From an uncultured Dialister sp. (GTDB lineage: Bacteria > Bacillota > Negativicutes > Veillonellales > Dialisteraceae), in contig CAKPQG010000035.1 of NCBI GenBank assembly GCA_934178345.1, forward strand, positions 1 to 14,994: DNA of 14,994 nucleotides, given 5' to 3'. Within the stretch, counting starts at the first letter, position 1; the number at the start of each line of letters is the position of its first letter. The notes beneath the pieces are model-generated. The model made no database searches, was not told the DNA's origin, and saw only the letters and a list, made by a program, of their open reading frames with translations. This document shows, piece after piece, positions 6,061 through 13,354 of this stretch. The position numbers and the translations under genes were made by a program.

Positions 6061-6846
6061 ATGCTATTAGAAGTCAAAAACCTGGGAATTGCCTACGGCG
6101 ACAAGCCCCCCATCGTTCAGGGCGTCACATTCAACCTGGACCAGGGCGAAATCCTCGCCATCGTAGGCGAATCCGGCTCAGGGAAAACCACCGTCATCCG
6201 TGCCATCCAGCACGTCCTCCCCGGCGGCGGTCATATAGCGGAAGGTCAGGTCATTTTTGAAGGCGAAGATACCCAGAAGCAGACTCCTGAAATGCATCGC
6301 GCACTCTGTGGCACAGACGTCTCCATGATTTTCCAGGACAGCGGCGCTATGATGAATCCGATCCGCACCATTGGCACCGAATTCCGTGAATTCCTCGCCG
6401 TCCATGGCATCAAGGACGACAAGGAAGCCCATGACCTGATGATTTCCATGATCGAAATGGTGCGCCTTCCCAACCCGGAGCACATCCTGAAATGCTATCC
6501 CTACGAGCTTTCCGGCGGTATGCGCCAGCGCGTCGGCATCGCTATGGCGATGGCCATGAAACCGAAACTGCTTCTCGCCGATGAACCGACCTCCGCTTTG
6601 GACGTCACGAACCAGGCCATCATCGTCAAAGAAATGATGAATGTCCGTGACAAGATGAATACCGCTATCATCATCGTCACCCATAACATGGGCGTATCCT
6701 GCTACATGGCAGACTACATCATGGTCATGAAAAAAGGCCGCGTCGTCGAATACGGCAAGGCAGAAGATGTCATCTATCACCCGAAAGAAGAATACACCCG
6801 TATGCTCCTTGCGGCTGTTCCGAAGATGGGAGGCGAAGACGCATGA
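6061..6846 (+). CDS. ABC importer ATPase, DppD/NikD type
   Basis: This 261-residue cytoplasmic ATPase should energise the importer as one half of an ATPase pair. Walker A is GESGSGKTT (36-44), the Q-loop is IFQDSGAMMNP with Gln 92, the signature is LSGGMRQR (150-157), Walker B is LLLADE (170-175) and the switch His is in VTHNM (about 208). At this length it lacks the C-terminal oligopeptide-transporter extension of OppD/DppD (about 330 residues), so it is closer in size to NikD. AAGGAG at 6049-6054 fixes the ATG at 6061. Its 3' end overlaps the next gene by ATGA. Confidence 0.93.
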   Translation: MLLEVKNLGIAYGDKPPIVQGVTFNLDQGEILAIVGESGSGKTTVIRAIQHVLPGGGHIAEGQVIFEGEDTQKQTPEMHRALCGTDVSMIFQDSGAMMNPIRTIGTEFREFLAVHGIKDDKEAHDLMISMIEMVRLPNPEHILKCYPYELSGGMRQRVGIAMAMAMKPKLLLADEPTSALDVTNQAIIVKEMMNVRDKMNTAIIIVTHNMGVSCYMADYIMVMKKGRVVEYGKAEDVIYHPKEEYTRMLLAAVPKMGGEDA

Positions 6847-7655
6847 AAAACTACGGAGAAGAAATCCTCCAGATGGTCGACATCTGCAAAGTCTTCGACC
6901 TGGGAGACGGCAAGAAGCTGACCGCCGCTGACAACGTCAATGTCACCATCCACAAAGGGGAAACCGTCGGCATCGTCGGGGAATCTGGTTCCGGCAAGTC
7001 CACCCTCGCCAAGATGCTGACCCGCCTCTACCCCATGACCAGCGGAAAAATCATTTTCCACGGCAAGGACATCACCGATCTCAAAGGCGAAGCCCTCCGC
7101 CAGCACAGAAAATCCATCCAGATGGTCTTCCAGGACCCCTCCACCGCTTTCAATCCGAAGCAGCGCGTCAAGGAGATCATCTGTGAACCGCTCGAAAACT
7201 TCGGCATGATCGATAAGAAGGATGTCGAAGCCAAGGCGAAGGAAATGCTCCGCCTGGTCGACCTCCCGGAAGACTTCGCTGACCGCTACCCGAACAACAT
7301 GTCCGGCGGCCAGCGCCAGCGTATCGCGATCGCACGTGCTCTAGTCCTCGAGCCAGAGATCATCGTCTGCGACGAAGCCACCTCTGCTCTCGACGTATCC
7401 GTCCAGAAGACCGTCCTCGATCTGCTTGATCGTCTGCAGAAAGAGACCCACGTGGCCTACATGTTCATCTGCCATGACCTTGCTCTCGCAAATAGCTTCT
7501 GCGACAACATCGTCATCATGCAGCATGGCAAGGTCGTAGAAAAGATCCATGACCTCAGAGAGGCGAAAGATCCTTACTCCAAGAAGCTCCTTGCTTCCGT
7601 CTTTACCATCGAAGAAGGGAAGAACAAAGTCCTTCCGGACGAGCTCTTCAGCTGA
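6843..7655 (+). CDS. ABC importer ATPase, DppF/NikE type
   Basis: This 270-residue cytoplasmic ATPase is the partner of the preceding one. Walker A is GESGSGKST (46-54), the Q-loop is VFQDPSTAFNP (Gln 97), the signature is MSGGQRQR (153-160), Walker B is IIVCDE (173-178) and the switch His is in ICHDL (about 211). DPSTAFNP is typical of the peptide/nickel importer subfamily, and the length matches NikE. The start overlaps the upstream stop (ATGA), implying translational coupling. It is the last gene of the operon, and a strong terminator begins 17 bp after the stop. Confidence 0.93.
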   Translation: MKNYGEEILQMVDICKVFDLGDGKKLTAADNVNVTIHKGETVGIVGESGSGKSTLAKMLTRLYPMTSGKIIFHGKDITDLKGEALRQHRKSIQMVFQDPSTAFNPKQRVKEIICEPLENFGMIDKKDVEAKAKEMLRLVDLPEDFADRYPNNMSGGQRQRIAIARALVLEPEIIVCDEATSALDVSVQKTVLDLLDRLQKETHVAYMFICHDLALANSFCDNIVIMQHGKVVEKIHDLREAKDPYSKKLLASVFTIEEGKNKVLPDELFS

Positions 7656-7672
7656 TCGCATTTGTGCAAAAT

Positions 7673-7725
7673 AAAAGGGGCTGTGAAGAAATGAATCCCC
7701 ATTTCTTCACAGCCCCTTTTTACTT
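7673..7725 (+). terminator. Terminator of the five-gene importer operon
   Basis: A 21-bp stem (7673-7693 with 7700-7720) with a 6-nt loop, preceded by A's and followed by T's. It matches the terminator module of the composite repeat, with GGGG/CCCC in place of GGAG/CTCC: both arms have changed together, so the pairing is kept. Confidence 0.9.
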
Positions 7726-7839
7726 TGCTTTCATTTGGTTCAGGGTTCAAGGTTCAAGGTTCAAGGTTCAGGGCTCTCGTGGCGGCTTTGCCGCCTTTTT
7801 TAGAAAGATGGTATTCTCGTATCGCATCCTTCCCCTCTA
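7673..7839 (-). repeat. Composite intergenic repeat, copy B (inverted, truncated)
   Basis: This is the same module order as at 1-192, read on the opposite strand: terminator stem, spacer TTTGCTTTCATTTGG, heptamers GGTTCAGGGTTCAAGG and so on, GGCGGCTTTGCCGCC hairpin, CTCGTATCGC spacer, then CCTTCCCCTCTAG. It breaks off exactly in the loop of the second GC hairpin, where the 241-bp element begins. Confidence 0.85.
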
Positions 7840-8080
7840 GGGTAATGCTATTAAGTTAAGGAAATCGTTAGCTACGTAACGTCTTGCTTCCCCCCTTCGG
7901 GGGAAGTGCCGAAGGCAATAGGGGCATGCTAGCGGTATAGCGTGCTATGTTGAATAGTTCGATGCTATCGATATTCCAACACTTTCATGCAATACCGCTA
8001 CGTAGCCCCCTCAGCCCTTCGGGCAGCTCCCCCGATGGGGAGCCAAGAACGTTCTTCCGCTTAACTTAATAGCATTACCC
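7840..8080. mobile_element. 241-bp palindromic element with 21-bp terminal inverted repeats
   Basis: The ends are perfect 21-bp inverted repeats (7840-7860 and 8060-8080), beginning GGGTAATGCTATTAAG. The arms also resemble each other internally: CTTCCCCCTTCGGGGGAAG...ATGCTAGCGGTAT on the left against the complement of ATACCGCTACGTAGCCCCC...CTCCCCCGATGGGGAG on the right. No coding frame is present. It begins inside composite repeat copy B. A clear target duplication is not visible. It could be a non-autonomous element or a compound of REP-like hairpins. Confidence 0.65.
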
Positions 8081-8113
8081 CTTCGGGGAGCCAAGACATT
8101 CCACCACTTTTCG

Positions 8114-9226
8114 CTATTTCACTGTCCCGCTCGCTAGGCGTTTTCCTTCTTCATCACTGGCAAAGAGATGATTCCTATCAGAAGAAATCCGGATCTTCAC
8201 CCTCTGATTCATCTGGAAATCCACATCGCCAAAGACGACGGAGGTCAAAAGGAAGCCGCCCACATCCAGCTTCACGACGGTTTCCATACCGCTCGGAAGG
8301 GCAGAGTAGACTTTCGCCTCAATAGTGCCCGACGGATCGATGGTGACATGCTCAGGTCGGATGCCTAGGAGCAGCTTATCTCCTGTTTTCGTCTGGACAG
8401 CCTCACGCGCCGCGAAAGTCAGGGTGTGTGCGCCCAGCGCGAGCACGAGCTCTTTCTCTCCTGCCTCGCGCACGTTGACGGGTACGAGGTTGATATTCGG
8501 ATTTCCAATAAAGTCTGCAACGAACGCATTGGCCGGCTCTTTATAAATGGTAAGCGGCGGCGCGTACTGCTGAAGGACGCCCTTCTTCATGAGGGAAATC
8601 TTCGTCGCAAGCGTCATCGCTTCGAGCTGGTCATGGGTGACATAGACGAAGGTCGAGTCTGTTTCCATATGAAGGCGCTTCAGCTCGGAGCGCATCTCCA
8701 TACGGAGCTTCGCATCCAGATTCGAGAGCGGTTCATCCATGAGGAGGATGCGCGGACCGGTCGAAAGCGTGCGTGCGATGGCGACGCGCTGCTGCTGCCC
8801 GCCAGATAGCTCAGCTGGGTAGCGGTCGCTGTATTCCTTGATTTTCAACATATCCATCAGCTCATCCGCTCGAGCTTTGATTTTCGACTTATCCCACTTC
8901 AGATTTTCCAGACCAAAGGTGATATTCTGATACACTGTCATGTGCGGCCAGAGGGCGTAGTTCTGAAAAAGGAAACCGACGCCGCGCTTTTCCGGTGCGA
9001 CATTGATCCCTTTCTCTGATGAGAAGACCACTCTTCCATCAATGGAAATTTCGCCACTCGTCGGCGTCTCGAGACCCGCGATCATGCGGAGCGTGGTCGT
9101 CTTTCCGCAGCCGGATGGTCCAAGTAGTGTGATAAACGCACGGTCATCGATGGACAGATTCAGATGGTCCACCGCAGCGGAAGATCCGTACATTTTTGTG
9201 ATATCTTTTAATATAATTTCAGGCAT
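8114..9226 (-). CDS. ABC importer ATPase, Fe(III)/polyamine type (FbpC/PotA-like)
   Basis: This 370-residue cytoplasmic ATPase belongs to the CUT/ferric-iron/spermidine group. Walker A is GPSGCGKTT (36-44), the Q-loop is FLFQNYALWPHMTV (Gln 88), the signature is LSGGQQQR (140-147), Walker B is ILLMDEP (160-166), the D-loop is SNLDAK and the switch His is in VTHDQ (about 198). The C-terminal part from about 245 is the regulatory TOBE-like region, with LLGIRPEHV. GAGG seven nt before ATG 9226 supports the start. It is the last gene of a three-gene operon with the fused permease and the binding lipoprotein. The substrate could be Fe(III), a polyamine, thiamine or a phosphonate. Confidence 0.93.
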   Translation of the reverse strand: MPEIILKDITKMYGSSAAVDHLNLSIDDRAFITLLGPSGCGKTTTLRMIAGLETPTSGEISIDGRVVFSSEKGINVAPEKRGVGFLFQNYALWPHMTVYQNITFGLENLKWDKSKIKARADELMDMLKIKEYSDRYPAELSGGQQQRVAIARTLSTGPRILLMDEPLSNLDAKLRMEMRSELKRLHMETDSTFVYVTHDQLEAMTLATKISLMKKGVLQQYAPPLTIYKEPANAFVADFIGNPNINLVPVNVREAGEKELVLALGAHTLTFAAREAVQTKTGDKLLLGIRPEHVTIDPSGTIEAKVYSALPSGMETVVKLDVGGFLLTSVVFGDVDFQMNQRVKIRISSDRNHLFASDEEGKRLASGTVK

Positions 9227-9265
9227 AGAAGTACCTCATGTGATTTGTTAGTGAATGTGCGACTC

Positions 9266-9289
9266 GCGCTCCGTGACGTAAGGGAGCGC
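9266..9289 (-). promoter_or_regulatory. Intercistronic hairpin between permease and ATPase
   Basis: GCGCTCC and GGAGCGC form a 7-bp stem with a 10-nt loop in the 138-nt gap. No T-run follows on the minus strand, so it is more likely an mRNA processing or stability element than a terminator. Confidence 0.4.
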
Positions 9290-9364
9290 TGATTATATAT
9301 CAGTTTCGGGCATCGCCACTATCTATACTCCGCAGCGAAGCCGCTACCAACCTTCCTCATCGAT

Positions 9365-11155
9365 TCATCCGATCCCCTTATCGATCGAGGCGCCGGTGAG
9401 TTTGTTAATGACCCAGTTCGAGAGAAGGACGACGAGGACGATCAGGAGGTTGATCGCATTCGCGTACTGATTCCAGCCTTTTTCGTTATACTGGAAGAGC
9501 ATGGTCGTCAGGACAGCAGTCGATGGGGAAATCAGCAGGATGAAGAGCGAAAGTTCTCGCATGCAGGAAATATAGGGCAGGAGATAGCCGGAGAGGATGC
9601 TGGTCTTCTGGATCGGGATGATAATGCGGATCATGCGTTTCCACCAGCTGATTCCCATGATGATACCGGCTTCTTCGATTTCATTTCCGAGCTGCAGCAT
9701 AGAATTCACGCCCGCCCGGGACGCGAAGGGCAGGTATTTCACCGTACCGATGAGAGTGAGGATCGCGAAGGTGCCATACAGCGCCGGAATCGGGCCGTGG
9801 CGGGTGCTGAACATGGAAAGGTAAATCGCACCAAAAGCCATGCTCGGGATAAGGTACGGGAAGAAGGTCAGATGATTCACAGCCGCCGAGAGCCAGCTGC
9901 CTTTCTTCCGTACAATAGCATAGCCCGCAAGAAGCCCGATGGTTCCTGTCAGGAATGCACAAACGACGGACAGCAGGAAGCTGTTCAGAAGGCCATTGTA
10001 AATGCTGTGATTCTTCAGGATACCCGGCTCGCCATTTGCGATGTCAGTCGCTCCGTCTCCGATCCAAAAGACAGTGCTGAAGTTGCTCAGCGAATAATTC
10101 CCAGGCTCAACGATGAAAGACTCTACCGCAAAGGTGATGAGCGGGACGACAGTCACGCACACGAGGAGAAGGGCAAGCAGGAGAGAAATCGGCAGGCGCA
10201 GACCGCGAAGCGGGATGAGCGAGACATTGGCGCTCTTGCCGGTGATGGTGGTATAGGATTTCCTTCCACTCAATACTTTCTGGTTCACCATCATGATAGC
10301 GACGCCGATCAGGATGAGAATCAGCGCCATCACATAGCCATAGCCAGGATTCAGCCCCTGCAGTGTGCGATAGAGCTGCGTCGTCAGCACGTGGTAGCGC
10401 ACGGGCGCGCCCAGGAAGGCAGGCACTGCGAAAGCACTCATCGAGCTGGAAAAGGCCAGCAGGAAGGTCGAGAGCAGCGCCGGCTTCACCATCGGAAGTG
10501 TGATGCGTTTCATGATCTGCCAGCGGGATGCGTGCAGGAGCTGCGCCGCTTCTTCGAGGCTCGCATCCATGTGTTTCAGGATGCCGCCGATCAGGATGTA
10601 GGCGAAGGGCGCATAGTGGAGGCCCTGCACAATGGAAATCGGGAAAAAGCCATAGGCGAACCAGTTCGGTGTCGGGATGCCGGTCAAAACCGTAAAGAGC
10701 CCAGGCACACCACCCACGAGAGAATTTCTGAAAAAGTTCAGCCACGCGAGCGCCAGCGTCCACGATGGCATGATGTAAGGCACGACGAAGAGCGCCGAGA
10801 GGAAGGGCTTATACTTGATATCTGTCCGCGTGATGAGCCATGCCATGCCGCCGCCGAAGAAAATGGCGATTGCACAGGTCGAAAGCGAGATGAGCACGGT
10901 ATTCCAGAGCGGTTTGTAGAAAATGCTCATGCTCGTCGTGCCGTCCAGAAGCACTTTCGTCCAGTGATAGTCCGTGAAATCCCCGGCATGCGAGCCGCGG
11001 ATACGCATCACTTCCGAGGAGTGCACCGTCACCGTGTCGAGCACGATGGAGAGCAGCGGCAGAAACGTCAAAAGGATCAGCGCTGCAAACAGCAGCACCA
11101 GGATGACGTTGTACGGTTTGCGGAAAAACATCCGCAGTTTCATAGAAAAAGTCAT
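9365..11155 (-). CDS. Fused two-domain ABC permease (FbpB-like)
   Basis: This 596-residue inner-membrane protein contains two permease domains in one chain, as in ferric-iron (FbpB/AfuB) importers. Each half has its own EAA loop: SLEEAAQLLHASRWQIMKRI with LP (about 199-221) and EIEEAGIIMGISWWKRMIRI with IIP (about 492-515). Long hydrophobic stretches run through both halves, with a break near 290-320 (VLSGRKSYTTITGKSANVSL). AAGGA lies 8 nt upstream of ATG 11155. The fused form means the transporter needs only one permease gene, which fits the three-gene operon. It is separated from the upstream binding-protein gene by a terminator-like hairpin and a nested mobile element. Confidence 0.93.
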   Translation of the reverse strand: MTFSMKLRMFFRKPYNVILVLLFAALILLTFLPLLSIVLDTVTVHSSEVMRIRGSHAGDFTDYHWTKVLLDGTTSMSIFYKPLWNTVLISLSTCAIAIFFGGGMAWLITRTDIKYKPFLSALFVVPYIMPSWTLALAWLNFFRNSLVGGVPGLFTVLTGIPTPNWFAYGFFPISIVQGLHYAPFAYILIGGILKHMDASLEEAAQLLHASRWQIMKRITLPMVKPALLSTFLLAFSSSMSAFAVPAFLGAPVRYHVLTTQLYRTLQGLNPGYGYVMALILILIGVAIMMVNQKVLSGRKSYTTITGKSANVSLIPLRGLRLPISLLLALLLVCVTVVPLITFAVESFIVEPGNYSLSNFSTVFWIGDGATDIANGEPGILKNHSIYNGLLNSFLLSVVCAFLTGTIGLLAGYAIVRKKGSWLSAAVNHLTFFPYLIPSMAFGAIYLSMFSTRHGPIPALYGTFAILTLIGTVKYLPFASRAGVNSMLQLGNEIEEAGIIMGISWWKRMIRIIIPIQKTSILSGYLLPYISCMRELSLFILLISPSTAVLTTMLFQYNEKGWNQYANAINLLIVLVVLLSNWVINKLTGASIDKGIG

Positions 11156-11200
11156 AACATGTTTCCTTGGTTGATAGTTATAGGGAGTGGCCAGGAATTT

Positions 11201-11390
11201 AGGAAACGCCGATTTAAGAAAACGCTGATTAAATCGCAGAATCAGATTTTACAAGAATTTTTATGCATAGCTTCGTCATAGCCTTCCTTAAATAGCTCGC
11301 TATTCGCGTCAGGTTATTCCTCGCTATGCCTAAAAACTCAAGAGTAAAATCTGACAACGATTTAATCAGTGTTTCCTTAATCGCAGAATC
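11201..11390 (+). mobile_element. Older MITE remnant interrupted by copy 2
   Basis: AGGAAACGCCGATTTA (11201-11216) and ATCGCAGAATC (11380-11390) lie on either side of copy 2. Joined after removing copy 2 and one TA, they rebuild the left end of a 161-bp element (compare ATTCAATCGCAGAGTC in copy 1). The remainder of the older element is missing beyond about 11390. Confidence 0.75.
11217..11377 (+). mobile_element. 161-bp palindromic MITE-like element, copy 2 (nested)
   Basis: It runs from AGAAAACGCTGATTAAATCG to CGATTTAATCAGTGTTTCCT, exactly 161 bp. It is flanked by TA (11215-11216 and 11378-11379), and its core loop region AAATAGCTCGCTATTCGCG is the same as in copy 1. It lies between the binding-protein gene and the permease gene of the minus-strand operon and is transcribed with them. 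Confidence 0.88.
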
Positions 11391-11446
11391 TCATCCACAA
11401 TCAAGGGATGATGCGCCCCATAGACGACCCCTGCCCCCCAAAAGCA

Positions 11447-11479
11447 AATCAGCAGACAGCACGCTGCCGTCTGCTGATT
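11447..11479 (-). terminator. Intra-operon terminator-like hairpin after the binding-protein gene
   Basis: On the minus strand AATCAGCAGAC and GTCTGCTGATT form an 11-bp stem closing a GC-rich loop, then TTGCTTTTGG follows. It starts 8 nt after the stop codon of the lipoprotein gene. The weak T-run suggests partial termination, which would lower permease and ATPase output relative to the binding protein. Confidence 0.65.
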
Positions 11480-11487
11480 GTAAAAAG

Positions 11488-12651
11488 CTACATCAGTTTG
11501 CTCAGGAATTCTTCGACCTCAGCGCGATGTTCGAAGATGTACTGCGGATCATCGCCGACCATGATCTTCTTCCATTCAGCGAGCGGCTTGTCACCCTTAG
11601 CGACCGGGATCGAAGTATTGCCGGAGTAGGTCCCCATATCATGCGCCCAGCTCTGGAAGCCTTCCTCGGTCAAAAGGAACTGGGTGAAGAGTTTCGCCGC
11701 TGCCGGGTGCTTGGCATCCTTCACAAGCAGCACGTATTCCGGATAGTAGAAGCCACAGAACGGCACCACATTATCCGCTGCTGCTGCTGCGAGGTTCTTC
11801 TTTTCCGCGTAGCGGAGCTTCGAGTAGTTGAGAAGACCGACGCCATTCATATCCTGCCCTTTGACGCCGATGGATTCCGTCATGGACGTATCGGAGGAAC
11901 CCATGACAAGACCATTCGAGAAGGCCATCTTGATCCATTCGTAGCCTGCATTCGGCGTGGTGAGCTCCAGTTTCTTCTTGTACTGCTCTTCATAGGATTT
12001 TGCCAGCTGATCCGCCACTTCCGGCTTCGTCAGCATGGTGAGGAAATTCGCATTGATGCCTTCCTGCATCGGACTCTTGAAGAAGAATTTGCCCTTCATG
12101 GACGGTTCAGTGAGCTGCCAGATATTCGTGATCGGAGCCGCTTTTCCATTTTCGTTGTTGTAGACCAGGACTTTGTTCATATAGGCGAAGACGAGCGGTG
12201 TCTGGTTCTCCGCCGGGATCTTGTCTTTGAGGTCGGCCGGAATGTAGTTCTGGAGATAACCCTGTGCGATGAGCTCTCCGTATACGCGGCCGGAGTCCTG
12301 CGCGATGACCATATCTGCGCCATTCGCATTCGCTTTTGCTTCGGTGGAAATCTTGTCAATCAGCTCGAAGTCTTTCATGTTGCTGGCTTCCACCTTGATC
12401 CCGTATTTCTTTTCAAATGCAGCCCCTGCCTTGGATACGCGGCTGGTGATGGAGTAAACCTTCACCACGCCTTCCTTCTTCGCTGCTTCGATGAGATCGG
12501 CTTCCTTCTCGCTCTTCACCTGGACGATCTGTGCGCCGGGCTTCGCTGCCGTGCTGCCTGCGTCCTTCTTATCACTGCCGCAACCGGTCAGCATAGCTAA
12601 AGACAGCCCGAGAGCCGCTGCTGCGATCAAGCCTTTCTTCCAAGCTTTCAT
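11488..12651 (-). CDS. Substrate-binding lipoprotein, Fe(III)/family 1 type
   Basis: This 387-residue secreted binding protein resembles ferric-iron/family 1 extracellular solute-binding proteins. I start it at the second of two adjacent ATGs (12651): AAGGAGG lies at optimal distance, and this gives a clean lipoprotein signal MKAWKKGLIAAAALGLSLAM with lipobox LTGC (Cys 24). Upstream in-frame codons run through leader hairpins. After a Lys-rich linker the mature domain begins near ADLIEAAKKEGVVKVYSITS, the usual first strand of this fold. A C-terminal Tyr pair in GFYYPEYV could be a ligand site, as in some iron-binding members, but this is not proof of iron binding. Polyamine, thiamine or phosphonate are alternatives. 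It is the first gene of the operon with the fused permease and ATPase. Confidence 0.9.
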   Translation of the reverse strand: MKAWKKGLIAAAALGLSLAMLTGCGSDKKDAGSTAAKPGAQIVQVKSEKEADLIEAAKKEGVVKVYSITSRVSKAGAAFEKKYGIKVEASNMKDFELIDKISTEAKANANGADMVIAQDSGRVYGELIAQGYLQNYIPADLKDKIPAENQTPLVFAYMNKVLVYNNENGKAAPITNIWQLTEPSMKGKFFFKSPMQEGINANFLTMLTKPEVADQLAKSYEEQYKKKLELTTPNAGYEWIKMAFSNGLVMGSSDTSMTESIGVKGQDMNGVGLLNYSKLRYAEKKNLAAAAADNVVPFCGFYYPEYVLLVKDAKHPAAAKLFTQFLLTEEGFQSWAHDMGTYSGNTSIPVAKGDKPLAEWKKIMVGDDPQYIFEHRAEVEEFLSKLM

Positions 12652-12664
12652 CATGTTCCTCCTT

Positions 12665-12703
12665 ACAGAAAAAGATCGCCGTGTGCTCATAGGCCGCGGC
12701 GAT
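12665..12703 (-). promoter_or_regulatory. Leader hairpin with U-run in front of the binding-protein gene
   Basis: On the minus strand ATCGCCG (12703-12697) pairs with CGGCGAT (12681-12675), followed by CTTTTTCTG and then the AAGGAGG of the gene. This is a terminator-like structure immediately ahead of the ribosome site, so premature termination could control the operon. A small GGCT-GAGA-AGCC hairpin lies just upstream (about 12708-12719). Confidence 0.5.
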
Positions 12704-12738
12704 GGGTTTGGCTTCTCAGCCTGTGAGTATGTTTCTTT

Positions 12739-12759
12739 CCTGATTTTACCACAATCAGG
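12739..12759 (-). promoter_or_regulatory. Dyad overlapping a putative -10 of the iron-type operon
   Basis: CCTGATT, 7 nt, AATCAGG is a perfect 7-bp dyad. It overlaps TAAAAT on the minus strand, a plausible -10. No convincing -35 lies 16-18 bp upstream, so the promoter may need an activator, or the call may be wrong. It could be an operator; it is not a Fur-like sequence. Confidence 0.35.
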
Positions 12760-12817
12760 CATCCTTTTCTGCAGGAAATTTACAATTTCTTTACACGGGA
12801 GCAGGAACTAGTGACCA

Positions 12818-12978
12818 GGGAAACACTGATTACATCGTTGTCAGATTTTACTCTTGAATTTTTATGCATAGCAAGGAATAACCTGACGCGAATAGCGAGC
12901 TATTTAAGGAAGGTTATGACGAAGCTATGTATAAAAATTCTTGTAAAATCTGACTCTGCGATTGAATCAGCGTTTCCC
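12818..12978 (-). mobile_element. 161-bp palindromic MITE-like element, copy 3
   Basis: It runs from GGGAAACACTGATTACATCG to CGATTGAATCAGCGTTTCCC, again exactly 161 bp, in opposite orientation to copies 1 and 2. It is flanked by CA on both sides (12816-12817 and 12979-12980). The terminal bases at both ends are G/C instead of A/T, a symmetric change. It lies upstream of the iron-type operon. The following 12979-13127 contains no gene I can support. Confidence 0.85.
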
Positions 12979-13127
12979 CAAGGACTGCAAACCAATTCGA
13001 GTATTACGTCAAAAGGCGATGTGAAATAACGATCATCTCATTTTCACATTCAAACTACCGCGGGGGACTTGCAGCTCTCATAGGAGTGACCGGGAAACCT
13101 TATCCCAGCTGTCTTTCATGCCATAGT

Positions 13128-13320
13128 CACCCTATCCGCCCCTGCGGGGCACCTTCCCCTAGAGGGGAAGGCTGCGATACGAGAATACCATCTTCTAAAA
13201 AAAGGCGGCAAAGCCGCCACGAGAGCCCTGAACCTTGAACCCTGAACCCTGAACCAAATGAAAGCAAAGTAAAAAGGAGCTGCGAAGAAATGAATCCTCA
13301 TTTCTTCACAGCTCCTTTAT
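13128..13320. repeat. Composite intergenic repeat, copy C
   Basis: It is nearly identical to 1-192 and in the same orientation: the two GC hairpins, CGATACGAGAATACC spacer, GGCGGCAAAGCCGCC hairpin, four TGAACCY heptamers starting at 13229, 13236, 13243 and 13250, spacer and terminator stem. With copy A it forms a direct repeat pair about 13.1 kb apart. Confidence 0.9.
13273..13318 (-). terminator. Terminator of the glutamate dehydrogenase gene
   Basis: A stem of about 21 bp (13273-13293 with 13298-13318) with a single C-A mismatch, running into TTTTTAC on the minus strand. It is 36 bp past the gdhA stop and is part of composite repeat copy C. Confidence 0.85.
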
Positions 13321-13354
13321 TTACTCCAAGAGAAATCCGCCAAACCCGATTTCC

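Noticed and set aside
8078..8095. CCCC-TTC-GGGG hairpin as the terminator of the ATPase gene at 8114
   Set aside because: No T-run follows on the minus strand; it looks like the flank of the palindromic element. The terminator of that operon is not clearly visible.
9797..11281. Long open frame on the plus strand opposite the fused permease
   Set aside because: Its composition is Arg/His/Asp-rich and low in complexity, as expected of an antisense shadow. It has no domain and runs into a mobile element.
12700..12725. GGCTGAGA as a possible TPP riboswitch core
   Set aside because: Only this short motif matches; the ACCUGAUCUGG-type second half and the first helix are absent.
12811..13029. Short plus-strand frame of about 72 codons
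   Set aside because: It is almost entirely inside the 161-bp palindromic element; no coding signal.
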